Below are positions 1 through 8,588 of a DNA stretch of 64,000 nucleotides, one piece after another. Source of the stretch: an uncultured Dokdonia sp. (GTDB lineage: Bacteria > Bacteroidota > Bacteroidia > Flavobacteriales > Flavobacteriaceae); contig CANNDF010000001.1 in NCBI GenBank assembly GCA_947503305.1, positions 1,149,927 through 1,213,926 of the forward strand, in the 5' to 3' direction. The notes beneath the pieces are model-generated. The model ran no database searches. It had not been told where the DNA came from and saw nothing but the letters and a program-made list of their open reading frames with translations. Made by a program: the position numbers and the translations under genes. Each line of letters opens with the position of its first letter. The first letter of the stretch is position 1.

Positions 1-420
1 CCGTATGTAAAGTGAATTCCCATCTCCAGATTTAATCCAGGCATCATCTAACTTTAACAATGTTTCTAATCCTTCAAAAAAGTAATTTTTTGGAAATTCA
101 GGAATCGCTAGACGTGTAGATGATTTATTTATTCGTTCCCAATTTTCTTCTGGACGGAATAACCACGTTTTTCCATCATCATCTTTAAAAGCTTTCATCC
201 CTTCAAAAACGGCTTGTCCGTAATGAAATACTTTTGCACTAGGGTCTATACTCATCGGACCATAAGGTGCGATTTGTGGTTCCTGCCACTTACCATCTAC
301 ATAATCACAAAAAAACATATGATCTGTAAATACACTACCAAAAGCTAGATTATTAAAATCTACTTCGTCTATTTTACTGGTCTCTCTTTTTGTGATTTTC
401 ATTGCCATTGCTGTATTCAT
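1..420 (-). CDS. ilvE: Branched-chain amino acid aminotransferase, N-terminal part (cut by window edge)
   Basis: The reverse strand from the ATG at 420 is open to the window edge (140 codons). It reads as the N-terminus of a class IV PLP aminotransferase (fold type IV), with FHYGQAVFEGMKAF, DDGKTWLFRPEENW and a following TRLAIPEF segment typical of bacterial IlvE. The enzyme transfers the amino group between Val/Leu/Ile and 2-oxoglutarate in the cytosol. The catalytic lysine lies outside the window. A TAAATTTG box sits only a few bases before the ATG, so the transcript may be nearly leaderless. The gene diverges from the DUF4920 lipoprotein gene. Confidence 0.93.
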   Translation of the reverse strand, partial: MNTAMAMKITKRETSKIDEVDFNNLAFGSVFTDHMFFCDYVDGKWQEPQIAPYGPMSIDPSAKVFHYGQAVFEGMKAFKDDDGKTWLFRPEENWERINKSSTRLAIPEFPKNYFFEGLETLLKLDDAWIKSGDGNSLYIR

Positions 421-424
421 AGTG

Positions 425-432
425 CAAATTTA
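425..432 (-). promoter_or_regulatory. Bacteroidota -7 box of ilvE
   Basis: Read on the minus strand this is TAAATTTG, a match to the Bacteroidota -7 consensus TAnnTTTG. It ends 4 bases before the ilvE ATG, which predicts a transcription start at or next to the start codon. No clear -33 TTTG partner was identified, so this is an inference from one box. Confidence 0.4.
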
Positions 433-501
433 AGAATTTAACATCCGTAAGCTGTCTAGAAATCCATAATTTTGCATTGTAATTTTTAAGATATTTCAAA
501 A

Positions 502-1020
502 ATGAGAGTATTTATCATAGTTCTTTTAGGAATACTTACATGTGTTGCATGTAAGCAAGGATCAGAAGTAAAAGAAGACAAGAAAGATGTTGCTATTTCA
601 GAACAACTAACTCAAGTAGTTACTTATGAAAGTTATGGAGCAATGATTACTGCTGATAATAGTTTGACATCTAAAGGTATACAAGAAACATATGCAGCGT
701 TAAAAGCTGGGGATACCGCTGTTGTAAAGTTTGAGGCACCTATCAATGCGGTATGTAAAAGTAAGGGTTGCTGGATGCGCCTTGATATTGCTGAAGAAGA
801 AGTTTTTGTTAAGTTTAAAGATTATGGATTCTTTGTTCCGACAGATACAGAAGGTGAAGCAATTGTAGAGGGGAAAGCTTATTTAGAAGAAGTATCTGTA
901 GATGAATTAAAACATATGGCCAAAGATGCAGGGAAGACTCCAGAAGAGATTGCTTCCATTACAGCTCCTCAACGTGAATTGCGTTTTATGGCTGATGGTG
1001 TCCTTATCAAAGGTGAATAA
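502..1020 (+). CDS. DUF4920-type lipoprotein
   Basis: 172 residues. The N-terminal signal peptide ends in a lipobox-like CVAC with Cys17, so this is a predicted lipoprotein. The body carries the motif CKSKGCWM (Cys85, Cys90, Trp91) followed by an OB-like beta-rich segment, as in the DUF4920 family of Bacteroidota. The cysteine pair could bind a metal or form a disulphide; the function is unknown. A TAATTTTG box at 467-474 may be its promoter. The stop lies 5 bases before the ATG of mnmD, so the two are probably co-transcribed. Confidence 0.8.
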   Translation: MRVFIIVLLGILTCVACKQGSEVKEDKKDVAISEQLTQVVTYESYGAMITADNSLTSKGIQETYAALKAGDTAVVKFEAPINAVCKSKGCWMRLDIAEEEVFVKFKDYGFFVPTDTEGEAIVEGKAYLEEVSVDELKHMAKDAGKTPEEIASITAPQRELRFMADGVLIKGE

Positions 1021-1025
1021 TCAAA

Positions 1026-1709
1026 ATGAAACGAGAAATTATCACAACGGGCGATGGATCAAAAACGATTCATATCCCTGAGTGGAATGAGCAATACCAT
1101 AGTAAGCATGGTGCCATCCAAGAGGCACAGCATGTTTTCTTACGGATGGGATTGCAACAGTATCATAGTAGACCTACCTATAAAAAATTGACATCGATTA
1201 GAATCTTAGAAATAGGTTTTGGAACAGGTCTTAATGCATTACTCACGTATTTTGAAGCACAGCGATTGGGTGCTATAATTAAATATACAGGAGTTGAAGC
1301 CTATCCTGTGACTCATAAAGAAGCAATGGCTATGGAATATGCTTCTCAATTAAAAGAAGTAAATGCACAAGCTATTTTTGATAAAATGCATATGCTATCA
1401 TGGGAGTCGCCTCAGGAAGTTTCAGAAAATTTTACACTCAATAAAAGGAAACAACGTTTTGAAGAGATCATCGATGAAGACGTTTTTGATTTAGTGTATT
1501 TTGATGCTTTTGGAGCTAGAGTACAACCTGAGCTATGGAATGAATCTATTTTTCAAAAAATGTACTCGGCTATGTGTACTCACGGGATTCTTGTAACGTA
1601 TGCTGCAAAAGGAAGTGTGCGTAGAGCAATGCAAGCTGTAGGTTTTACTGTAGAACGCTTACCTGGACCACCTGGTAAACGTGAGATGTTAAGAGCTGTA
1701 AAAAATTAA
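1026..1709 (+). CDS. mnmD: tRNA 5-methylaminomethyl-2-thiouridine methyltransferase MnmD
   Basis: 227 residues, single Rossmann methyltransferase domain. The SAM-binding motif LEIGFGTGLNALL is at residues 61-73 and the acidic VYFDAFGARVQPELW segment is near residue 160, both characteristic of the methyltransferase half of MnmC (DUF752). It should methylate nm5s2U34 of tRNAs to mnm5s2U using SAM. The FAD oxidoreductase half of enterobacterial MnmC is absent, as in stand-alone MnmD. It follows the lipoprotein gene by 5 bases and overlaps the convergent glutaminase gene by 4 bases at the stop codons. Confidence 0.88.
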   Translation: MKREIITTGDGSKTIHIPEWNEQYHSKHGAIQEAQHVFLRMGLQQYHSRPTYKKLTSIRILEIGFGTGLNALLTYFEAQRLGAIIKYTGVEAYPVTHKEAMAMEYASQLKEVNAQAIFDKMHMLSWESPQEVSENFTLNKRKQRFEEIIDEDVFDLVYFDAFGARVQPELWNESIFQKMYSAMCTHGILVTYAAKGSVRRAMQAVGFTVERLPGPPGKREMLRAVKN

Positions 1710-2620
1710 AATACCGTATCCTGTGTGGCATCGGTAAATAACTCTAAAAATTTCATTCCTCTAAATGAATTTCCTCTAGCATTTAATTTGGGGCTCCATA
1801 CACTGATCGCATATTGATTTGGTAATATAGCGGCAATTCCTCCTCCAACACCACTTTTTCCTGGAAGCCCTACTTTATAGGCAAATTCTCCAGCCTCATC
1901 ATAAAAACCGCAGGTTTGCATGATAGCATTGATGCGTTTGGATTGAGATGGCGATACGATTTGTTGCCCAGTTTGGGGTTGTTTGCCTTTATTAGCTAAA
2001 TAACCAAAGGTTTGTGCCAACTGGCAACAGTTCATTTTTACAGAGCATAAATGGAAATAGAGGTCAATCACTTGATCTACATCATTTTTTATATTTCCAA
2101 AAGACTTTAAGAAATTGATAAGTGCGTAATTTCTGTATCCAGTATCTTTTTCTGATTGTGCAATTGATGGACAATAGGTTATCTCTGAGTTATTAGCCAC
2201 TTTTTGTATATATTCTAATAAAGCAGTCTTTGGGTTTTTTAAATGGCTACTTAGAATATCACAGATAACAATAGCACCTGCATTGATCAATGGATTTCTA
2301 GGGATTCCATTTTCGGATTCTAATTGAACAAGTGAGTTAAAGGCAGATCCAGAAGGTTCCACATCGATACGCTTCCAAATATCTTCACCAACTAATGAGA
2401 TTGCAAAACTCAATGAAAGTACTTTTGCAATACTCTGTATAGAAAAGGGTATCATTGCGTCTCCATAAGTATATTGCTCTCCTTTATTTGTGGTAAGACA
2501 AACTCCAAAATAATCTGAATCTACTGTGGCTAACTCCGGAATATAGGTGGCAATTGCTCCTTCGCTAGGCATCTCTTTGACTTGCTGATATGCTATTTCT
2601 ATTATTTTTTGACAATTCAT
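1706..2620 (-). CDS. glsA: Glutaminase (serine-dependent, beta-lactamase fold)
   Basis: 304 residues, the usual length for bacterial glutaminase A. The catalytic Ser-x-x-Lys is visible as SIAK at residues 63-66. Further family signatures are GSAFNSLVQLE, GIPRNPLINAGAIV, a TFGYLANKGKQP segment and GKSGVGGGI near the C-terminus. It hydrolyses L-glutamine to glutamate and ammonia in the cytosol. It is monocistronic in appearance and converges on mnmD with a 4-base overlap. Confidence 0.93.
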   Translation of the reverse strand: MNCQKIIEIAYQQVKEMPSEGAIATYIPELATVDSDYFGVCLTTNKGEQYTYGDAMIPFSIQSIAKVLSLSFAISLVGEDIWKRIDVEPSGSAFNSLVQLESENGIPRNPLINAGAIVICDILSSHLKNPKTALLEYIQKVANNSEITYCPSIAQSEKDTGYRNYALINFLKSFGNIKNDVDQVIDLYFHLCSVKMNCCQLAQTFGYLANKGKQPQTGQQIVSPSQSKRINAIMQTCGFYDEAGEFAYKVGLPGKSGVGGGIAAILPNQYAISVWSPKLNARGNSFRGMKFLELFTDATQDTVF

Positions 2621-2654
2621 AGAGTTAAAGTACTAGAATTTATTATGAAAACTA

Positions 2655-3032
2655 CTATTGATTTTTAAAAAGCTGTCGTAACCTTTCAAAAATAAAAATA
2701 CAACCTATTCCCAGTGTATATGCAATAATATCTTTCCAGTCAAATGTAGTACCAAGGACAGTTTTTGCTAGAGTATGATTAGAGAGTCCTAATAGATCGA
2801 TCAATGGCGTGGCTTGTACCCCTTCAATGATATATGCAAAAAAGAGTACAGATAGCGCTATTTTTAAAGAGTTCGCTTTCGCGAAAGCGGACACCAAAAA
2901 ATAAAGTAGAATAACAACGAGCATGTCACCTATAAAAGGGCGAATGATGGTGTCATTTATATACAAGGCTATATATATTTCTATTGCTAGAAGGATACAA
3001 AACCCAATAAAATACCCTTTATGAAATCTCAT
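2655..3032 (-). CDS. DUF2809 family membrane protein
   Basis: 125 residues with four predicted membrane helices and a FDWKDIIAYTLG motif near the C-terminus, typical of DUF2809 proteins (VanZ-like in overall shape). The function is unknown. The coding sequence contains a perfect 16-bp copy of the recurring CGCTTTCGCGAAAGCG palindrome (2874-2889), read here as part of SAFAKA. It lies 34 bases upstream of glsA on the same strand and could be co-transcribed with it. Confidence 0.72.
   Translation of the reverse strand: MRFHKGYFIGFCILLAIEIYIALYINDTIIRPFIGDMLVVILLYFLVSAFAKANSLKIALSVLFFAYIIEGVQATPLIDLLGLSNHTLAKTVLGTTFDWKDIIAYTLGIGCIFIFERLRQLFKNQ
2874..2889. repeat. Genome palindrome CGCTTTCGCGAAAGCG (in DUF2809 gene)
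   Basis: Perfect 16-bp copy of the recurring palindrome, inside a coding sequence and read as part of SAFAKA. Confidence 0.85.
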
Positions 3033-3069
3033 GAATTGTTTTTAGATTTTATAGGTTTATTAATGTATA

Positions 3070-3103
3070 AAACTACTTCTGCACAAATATACAGAAGCAG
3101 TTT
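3070..3103 (-). terminator. Bidirectional intrinsic terminator after creD
   Basis: An inverted repeat of about 14 bases, AAAACTRCTTCTG on either side of a short loop, is flanked by T-rich runs on both strands. It lies 38 bases past the creD stop on the minus strand and before the DUF2809 gene, so it should separate the two units. Confidence 0.65.
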
Positions 3104-3140
3104 TGTAATTGTTAATAGGCGTAATAGGGTATGAAAAATC

Positions 3141-4481
3141 TTAATTTTCATTATTCCAATCAATTTTACGAGAAGCAAACATGATAATTGTTAATATTAC
3201 AAATAAGCCTATACTTCCAACAAGTAATGCGTAGTTTTCTAATTGTATTATAACATAAATAAATCCGTAAAGCGAGGCTAGAGAAGTGCAAATAAGTAAT
3301 GGAAACCTTATTCCTTTGAGAATCATTTTTGAATATATAGTGATGAGTCCTAGAACAGATAAACTTGCGATTGTATATGCTTTAAAAAATGAACTATGTT
3401 CAGATATAGAAATAAGAAGTGTATAAAACATTACGAGTGCTAACCCTATCATTACATATTGAAAAGGGTGGATGTATATTTTACTGATAATTTGGATAAG
3501 AAGAAAAACTAATAATGTGAGTCCTATTACCATAAAGCCATATTTACTACTTCGTTCACTTTTTTGGTATTCATCTACAGGAATATATAGATCAGTTCCA
3601 AAGGAGTAATTTTCTAAATTAGGGAGATTACCAAAAAATGATTGTTCAAATTGTCTATTAATTTGAGACACATTCCAAGATGCTTTAAAACCATCATTAC
3701 TAATTACTTTACTTTCATTTTCAGGTAAAAATTTGCCACTAAAACTTGGCGAATGCCAATTTGATTCCATAGCGACTTTTGTTTCTTTCCCAATGGGAAT
3801 AAAAGCGAGTCGTTCACTACCATTAATTTTTGTATCTAAAGTAAATGCAATGGGTTTTGAGCTTTTTAGACCACTAATATGGTCTGTACTGAGTGTTCCT
3901 AAATTATTTGTATCGTATCTAGGAGTAAGATCATAAGAAGTATTATTTATATGAATTGCTAGTGAGTTTTTTATTCCCTTTAAATTAGATGTCATTACTT
4001 GTATAGTAGCTTTATCCCAAATAATGTCTTTGTCTTTAATATCTTTCTTAGAAAAATCTATTACAGGTAAGTTCCCATTCATTGCAATAGAAGAAGTAAA
4101 AACGATACTTTCATAAATACCTCTTTTTAATGATTTGGCATCTACATTGGCCTTTATATTTAATGTTTCAGGAAAGAAGTATGCGTTTTTAATAATTTCA
4201 GTAATTGATTCTTCATATTTCTCAGTTTCTTTATTAAACTTTTTTTCTGATATGTATGTTCTGTAAGGAATCTTTATAATAGGTCCTTGTATTGTAACTT
4301 TTTCGCCCCATTTTTCATTAATTTCTTGAGTTACTTCTATTTGTCTAAATGAACGTTCTTTAATAAGGCTTTTTACAAATTCAAGGGGAATAAGTAAAAT
4401 CATTAATAAGAATCCAACAATAAGCATTCTCGCAGTTATTGAATTACGTAACCAGTTTGTAAATTTTGATTTTTGTTTCAT
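3141..4481 (-). CDS. creD: CreD-family inner membrane protein
   Basis: 446 residues. There is one N-terminal membrane helix (about residues 17-35), a large periplasmic beta-rich domain to about residue 310, then a C-terminal block of about five helices, which is the CreD layout. Conserved features include GWGEKVTIQGPIIKIPYR-type and LAFIPIGKET segments. In enterobacteria CreD is an envelope-integrity protein under CreBC control; its biochemical activity is unknown. Here it sits downstream of a winged-helix regulator gene, and a 19-bp palindrome at 4498-4516 ends 16 bases before its ATG, suggesting control by that regulator. Confidence 0.88.
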   Translation of the reverse strand: MKQKSKFTNWLRNSITARMLIVGFLLMILLIPLEFVKSLIKERSFRQIEVTQEINEKWGEKVTIQGPIIKIPYRTYISEKKFNKETEKYEESITEIIKNAYFFPETLNIKANVDAKSLKRGIYESIVFTSSIAMNGNLPVIDFSKKDIKDKDIIWDKATIQVMTSNLKGIKNSLAIHINNTSYDLTPRYDTNNLGTLSTDHISGLKSSKPIAFTLDTKINGSERLAFIPIGKETKVAMESNWHSPSFSGKFLPENESKVISNDGFKASWNVSQINRQFEQSFFGNLPNLENYSFGTDLYIPVDEYQKSERSSKYGFMVIGLTLLVFLLIQIISKIYIHPFQYVMIGLALVMFYTLLISISEHSSFFKAYTIASLSVLGLITIYSKMILKGIRFPLLICTSLASLYGFIYVIIQLENYALLVGSIGLFVILTIIMFASRKIDWNNEN

Positions 4482-4497
4482 ATTATATAGATTAAAG

Positions 4498-4516
4498 TAC
4501 TTTGAAATTCAAAGTA
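4498..4516. promoter_or_regulatory. Palindromic operator before creD
   Basis: TACTTTGAAATTCAAAGTA: perfect 9-bp arms around a central A. A 22-bp stretch including it (4494-4515) is repeated exactly at 5513-5534 in front of the operon's first gene. Placement and duplication suggest the binding site of the winged-helix protein encoded at 4538-4828. Confidence 0.72.
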
Positions 4517-4537
4517 TAATGATTAAAAAAATAGCTA

Positions 4538-4828
4538 TTATTTACCTAATAGTTTTTCGAGAGCTTCTATATGTTTTTTAAATGCAGTTTTGCCTTTTCT
4601 GGAGGCTCTATAACTTGTATTAGGTTTTCTGCCTATAAACGTCTTATGTACAATAATGTATGCTTCTTTTTCTAAGGCTTTTGTATGGCTTGCCAGATTT
4701 CCGTCGGTAGTGCCTAGTAATTCCTTTAGTTCTTTAAAATCGGCACTTTCATTGACCATAAGCACACTCATAATCCCGAGGCGAATACGATGATCAAAGG
4801 CTTTGTTTATGTTGGTTATTATTGACAT
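4538..4828 (-). CDS. Winged-helix transcriptional regulator
   Basis: 97 residues from the ATG at 4828. It is a single winged-helix domain of the PF13601-like type: HRIRLGIMSVLMVN, then FKELKELLGTTDGNLASHTKALEK as the recognition region, then a wing and an AFKKHIEALEKLL C-terminal helix for dimerisation. An ATG at 4855 would add nine residues encoded by a copy of the genome palindrome (4838-4851), so the downstream ATG is preferred. It lies between creD and a membrane protein gene and probably autoregulates through the two identical palindromes flanking this operon. Confidence 0.85.
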   Translation of the reverse strand: MSIITNINKAFDHRIRLGIMSVLMVNESADFKELKELLGTTDGNLASHTKALEKEAYIIVHKTFIGRKPNTSYRASRKGKTAFKKHIEALEKLLGK

Positions 4829-4837
4829 AATTAAAAT

Positions 4838-4851
4838 GCTTTCGCGAAAGT
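4838..4851. repeat. Genome palindrome copy upstream of the winged-helix gene
   Basis: GCTTTCGCGAAAGT, one mismatch in the last base of the core, between the membrane protein gene and the preferred regulator start. Confidence 0.7.
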
Positions 4852-4861
4852 ACACATTGTC

Positions 4862-5509
4862 TTACTTCTTATCATATTTAAAGTGCATAATAGTGCCATA
4901 TATGATATGTAAAACGCCAAACCCGAGAGCCCAAAAATACAATCCATACCCTATAAATTGAGTACTGACAAGACCAATGATAACATTGGTAAGCCCTAGA
5001 TATTTAATGTCACCTAAGGTAAATTTACTCGCGTTAATTAGAGCTAGTCCATAAAAAATTAAAGTACAAGGCGCTATCAGACCAATGAGACCATACTGTA
5101 ATAAAATAATACAGAAAGCACCGCCAGTACACAAAGGAATTGCAAAATTTATGAGTAATCGCTTGGAGGAAGCATCCCATATTTTCTCTTCCTGTTTTTT
5201 GGCTTTACGTGTGGTTAAAATGACTCCTGTAATCACTGCCAGTATTAAAACGATAAGCCCTATAAGTACGAGTTTAGTGCCAGATGGATGCGCCAAATAA
5301 GCATTTATCAAACCAGATAATGATGAATATCGTTCTCCAGATGCTGTCAGTTGTTCTGTAGTAAGAATCGTATGTGCAACATAGGCTCCTATCAATGCAT
5401 ATATACCTGCCAGTATTCCTGATAACCCACTCAAGGATATAAATCGTGAGGATTTATGCATTATGTTTTTGATACTGGCAATGTCTTCTAGATATTTATT
5501 GGACTCCAT
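4862..5509 (-). CDS. Six-helix membrane protein of the CreD operon
   Basis: 215 residues. After a soluble N-terminal stretch (MESNKYLEDIASIKNIMHKSS) there are about six hydrophobic segments, ending in a short basic tail. No enzymatic motif is seen. The order membrane protein, winged-helix regulator, CreD recurs in Bacteroidota, so it is probably part of one envelope-related unit. The second copy of the palindromic operator ends 8 bases before its ATG. Function unknown. Confidence 0.75.
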   Translation of the reverse strand: MESNKYLEDIASIKNIMHKSSRFISLSGLSGILAGIYALIGAYVAHTILTTEQLTASGERYSSLSGLINAYLAHPSGTKLVLIGLIVLILAVITGVILTTRKAKKQEEKIWDASSKRLLINFAIPLCTGGAFCIILLQYGLIGLIAPCTLIFYGLALINASKFTLGDIKYLGLTNVIIGLVSTQFIGYGLYFWALGFGVLHIIYGTIMHFKYDKK

Positions 5510-5516
5510 AATAAAG

Positions 5517-5535
5517 TACTTTGAAATTCAAAGTT
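5517..5535. promoter_or_regulatory. Second copy of the palindromic operator
   Basis: TACTTTGAAATTCAAAGTT: 8-bp perfect arms around a central A. The 22 bp at 5513-5534 is identical to 4494-4515. It lies directly before the first gene of the membrane protein/regulator/creD operon. Confidence 0.72.
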
Positions 5536-5618
5536 AATATTTATTTTAAAATATACAAGTGGAGTAGTGGGATAAAGTTTTGTTAAAGGTGAGGGTTGTG
5601 TTTATTATAAGTCATTTT

Positions 5619-6338
5619 TTAATCTGTTTGACAGATATATTTATTGATCATATATGGTGTAATTTTTTTAAGTGTCTTTCCTGTTTCTGGATGAAGCCCT
5701 AAGGCGGTAAAGTATTCTAATTCTCCTTTTATATTCTTACCATACCATAAGTTTTCTCTTCCATCTTCATTGAAAAACTTTGTCTTACAATTGGGTATTA
5801 TTTGTTTAAAATTGAGAATACGTTCTTTTTTATAATATTTTAGTTTTCCATTTGTCAGCTCTTTGGTATCAAACGACGCTTCTTTATACTCTCCTATATA
5901 TTCTTCATTTGAGACTTCTTCAGTCCAGATCATCCATTTTTGTTTATTTATAGAAATAAATAGTACAATTGATATTATAACTAATGTAGAAGGAATGATT
6001 ACTGTTTTATTTTTTTTTATATAATCTACAATTGCATTGGGATTTTTTATATCCGTAATTTTCACATTATTAGATTTATTATCTTTTTTGAATTCCTCAT
6101 AATTAGAATACCCTAAGAAATGGCTTAGGGATTCTTTTACATAGCTTTTTAATTCAATTTTCACATTTTCATCTTTTTTAATTTCATTTAATTTATCACG
6201 TAAGCTTTTCTCTCCATATTGGATATTACTGTCATTGAAAATAAAATCAGAAAGATATTTAGACTTATGAGTTAATTTTTTTGACTCCACTTCTTTTTCA
6301 GCTTTTATAAAAGCTTTAATAAATAAAGTATTTATCAT
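5619..6338 (-). CDS. Unknown single-pass membrane protein
   Basis: 239 residues. A charged helical N-terminal domain (about 1-110) ends with LGYSNYEEF, a phrase seen in several Bacteroidota signalling-type proteins. One membrane helix follows (about residues 132-150, TVIIPSTLVIISIVLFISI), then an outward C-terminal domain with two cysteines. No catalytic motif is visible. The base composition is very AT-rich. No neighbour lies close on the same strand. Function unknown. Confidence 0.6.
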   Translation of the reverse strand: MINTLFIKAFIKAEKEVESKKLTHKSKYLSDFIFNDSNIQYGEKSLRDKLNEIKKDENVKIELKSYVKESLSHFLGYSNYEEFKKDNKSNNVKITDIKNPNAIVDYIKKNKTVIIPSTLVIISIVLFISINKQKWMIWTEEVSNEEYIGEYKEASFDTKELTNGKLKYYKKERILNFKQIIPNCKTKFFNEDGRENLWYGKNIKGELEYFTALGLHPETGKTLKKITPYMINKYICQTD

Positions 6339-6724
6339 AATAAGTTGATTTTTAGAAAGTTGAATTTCATTTTGTTAATACGATAGTTGAATTTCCGGAG
6401 GGAAATATTATGGAAATAATATTCCCAAAATTTTCCTTTTCCTATCCATTCTTTCCTAGTTCATCTCACTTTATTTGCCTCAGAATTAATCAACACCCTA
6501 GTCGCAATAGGGTTTGCGAAATCGATTTTTTCTGTACTGGGACTATAGTCAAGTAACTTGGTGTATTCAAGTTGAGAAGTATATATATCAAGTTACTTCT
6601 ACAGTCACCACTTCTCAAAATTAGGGAGACGTCTCTTCACATTTTTTAACGCGATACGTCATCGCAACATTCAATTATTCGATAACCCGGACAGCCATTG
6701 GTCTGTCCAAAAACTAATAACAAA
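6339..6724. other. Intergenic region with a long imperfect inverted repeat
   Basis: About 385 bases without a convincing gene. The notable structure is at 6544-6605: AAGTAACTTG (6553-6562) and its exact complement CAAGTTACTT (6589-6598), each next to a related ACTATAGT or ACAGT sequence. It could fold into a hairpin or hold paired operator sites upstream of the lipoprotein/kinase/regulator set. Nothing else was recognised. Confidence 0.4.
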
Positions 6725-6889
6725 ATGAAAAAATTAAGTTTGATTATACTTACGGTTTTCCTCAATATGGCACTTTTTTCGTGCACTCCAGAGGAATTAA
6801 CAGAAGATACGCAAGAACCTTTGGCATGTTGTGGGGATGGAGGAAATATTCCACCTCCTCCACCTCCACCTCCGCCAGGAGGAAATTAA
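6725..6889 (+). CDS. Tiny proline-rich lipoprotein upstream of a sensor kinase
   Basis: 54 residues from the ATG at 6725; an earlier in-frame ATG at 6698 would spoil the signal peptide. MKKLSLIILTVFLNMALFSC is a signal peptide with lipobox LFSC. The mature part is short and acidic (PEELTEDTQEP), then CCGDGG, then nine consecutive prolines and GGN. It ends 41 bases before the histidine kinase gene. A similar short lipoprotein precedes the second TPR kinase at 51.3 kb, so it may be a sensory accessory or ligand. This role is inference only. Confidence 0.7.
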   Translation: MKKLSLIILTVFLNMALFSCTPEELTEDTQEPLACCGDGGNIPPPPPPPPPGGN

Positions 6890-6930
6890 TTAATAGTAGT
6901 TAACTGCTATTTAGTTAGTACTTTAGAGGG

Positions 6931-8586
6931 ATGAAAATTAACTATTCGTCTCTCTTTTTTTATTTTTTATTTTTCCTTTATTATGGGAATAATGAAATTT
7001 ATGCACAGCATAATAATGATAGCCTTTTATATTATTATAATACGATTGTAAGCCCTAAAGAGAAAACGGATTTGCTTATAGGTATACAGTTTTATACCGA
7101 AAGAGTTGAGTATACATTATCTCTAAAAGATACGTTAGAATCCATTAATAGCTTACGGATGGTTACTATAGGTCAATTTGAAATTGGCGATTTTTTAGAA
7201 AGTGAAAAAAATATAGTTCGAACATTACATTTAATTGATGAATTTAAATATGGAGATACGCTGATTGAATCTAAATTAGGTTTATACAATCAATTAGGTA
7301 GAATCTATAGACAATCCTATAAATACCAGAATGCTATTGATATCTATGGACAAGCATTGCTTATATCAAAGAATTTAGGAGATAGTATTACCTTACTTAA
7401 TAACATTGCAAATATTTATAAAGATCTTGAAAGCTATAAGAATGCCTATGACCAATATCAAACTATTTTAGAAAAACCTGAAATAACAAGTGATTCTTTT
7501 AAGTATGCAATGGCATTAGATAATTTAGGATATGTGCAATCTAAAATGGATTCTGCAGATGCCTTATATAATTTAGGTAAATCTCTCAAAATAAGACAAG
7601 TTATTAATGAAGTTCCAGGCTTATTTTCAAGTTATAAGAACCTGTCTATATATCATTCAGACAGGAATGATAATGTAAAAGCTCTTTTTTATGCGAATAA
7701 AGCATATGATATTTCTAAAAAAATAAATAATAGTTTATTCAGTCTAGATGCTTTAGGATTGATTATAGATCTAAATAAAGATGATAAAATGAAAATCTAT
7801 AAAAAACTTAGAGATAGTATATCTAAACAGAAACAATTGAATGAAAATAAAAATGCTTTTTTGAAATACAATGTAGAACAAGAAAGAAAAAAAACAGAAG
7901 TGTTTAAACTCTCTGAAGAAAAAGAAAAACGTCAAAAACTTTTTTATCAATCTTTAGGGATATTAATTATTTCAATCTCACTATTTCTATATTTTTTGCT
8001 TAAATCTAGACACAAAAAAGAAAAGCTACAAGAAGTTTATACCACCGAAAATAAGATTTCAAAAAAAATACATGATGAGGTAGCCAATGATGTATATCAA
8101 GTAATGACAAAATTACAAAGTGATCCTAATGTGAAGGAACATGTACTGGATGATCTAGAGGATATCTATAGTAAAACGAGAGAAATATCTAAAGAGCGTG
8201 GAGTGCTGGATTTTAAAAATGATTTTGAAGAAGCACTTACTGATGTTTTATTACGCCATAATAGTGATACCGTCAATGTAGTCACCAAAGGCATTTCTTC
8301 AGTACAATGGGGAACGATTTCTAATCTTAAAAAGACAACCATTTATAAAATACTTCAGGAATTGATGATCAATATGAGTAAACATAGTCAAGCTTCATTG
8401 GTTGTAGTATCCTGTAGTCAGGATCGTAAAAAAATAAATATTACGTATAGTGATAATGGCGTAGGAGGTGACATAAAAAAAAGCAATGGTTTACAGAATG
8501 TGGAAACCCGTATAGAATTGGTAGATGGGTCTATTACTTTTGAATCTGAAATAGGTAAAGGATTTAAAGCAAAAATGAGTGTATAA
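6931..8586 (+). CDS. TPR sensor histidine kinase
   Basis: 551 residues. A signal peptide is followed by a periplasmic TPR region (about 60-290) with repeats such as YKYQNAIDIYGQALLISK. A coiled coil comes next, then one membrane helix at about 345-363, then a cytoplasmic kinase core. The H-box HDEVANDVYQ places the phospho-accepting His near residue 381 (HisKA_3/NarX class). The ATPase domain has the N-box ELMINMSKHS and the G-box SDNGVGG...NGLQNVETRIE. It should phosphorylate the response regulator encoded 2 bases downstream. The TPR part probably senses a protein or peptide in the envelope. Confidence 0.88.
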   Translation: MKINYSSLFFYFLFFLYYGNNEIYAQHNNDSLLYYYNTIVSPKEKTDLLIGIQFYTERVEYTLSLKDTLESINSLRMVTIGQFEIGDFLESEKNIVRTLHLIDEFKYGDTLIESKLGLYNQLGRIYRQSYKYQNAIDIYGQALLISKNLGDSITLLNNIANIYKDLESYKNAYDQYQTILEKPEITSDSFKYAMALDNLGYVQSKMDSADALYNLGKSLKIRQVINEVPGLFSSYKNLSIYHSDRNDNVKALFYANKAYDISKKINNSLFSLDALGLIIDLNKDDKMKIYKKLRDSISKQKQLNENKNAFLKYNVEQERKKTEVFKLSEEKEKRQKLFYQSLGILIISISLFLYFLLKSRHKKEKLQEVYTTENKISKKIHDEVANDVYQVMTKLQSDPNVKEHVLDDLEDIYSKTREISKERGVLDFKNDFEEALTDVLLRHNSDTVNVVTKGISSVQWGTISNLKKTTIYKILQELMINMSKHSQASLVVVSCSQDRKKINITYSDNGVGGDIKKSNGLQNVETRIELVDGSITFESEIGKGFKAKMSV

Positions 8587-8588
8587 AG

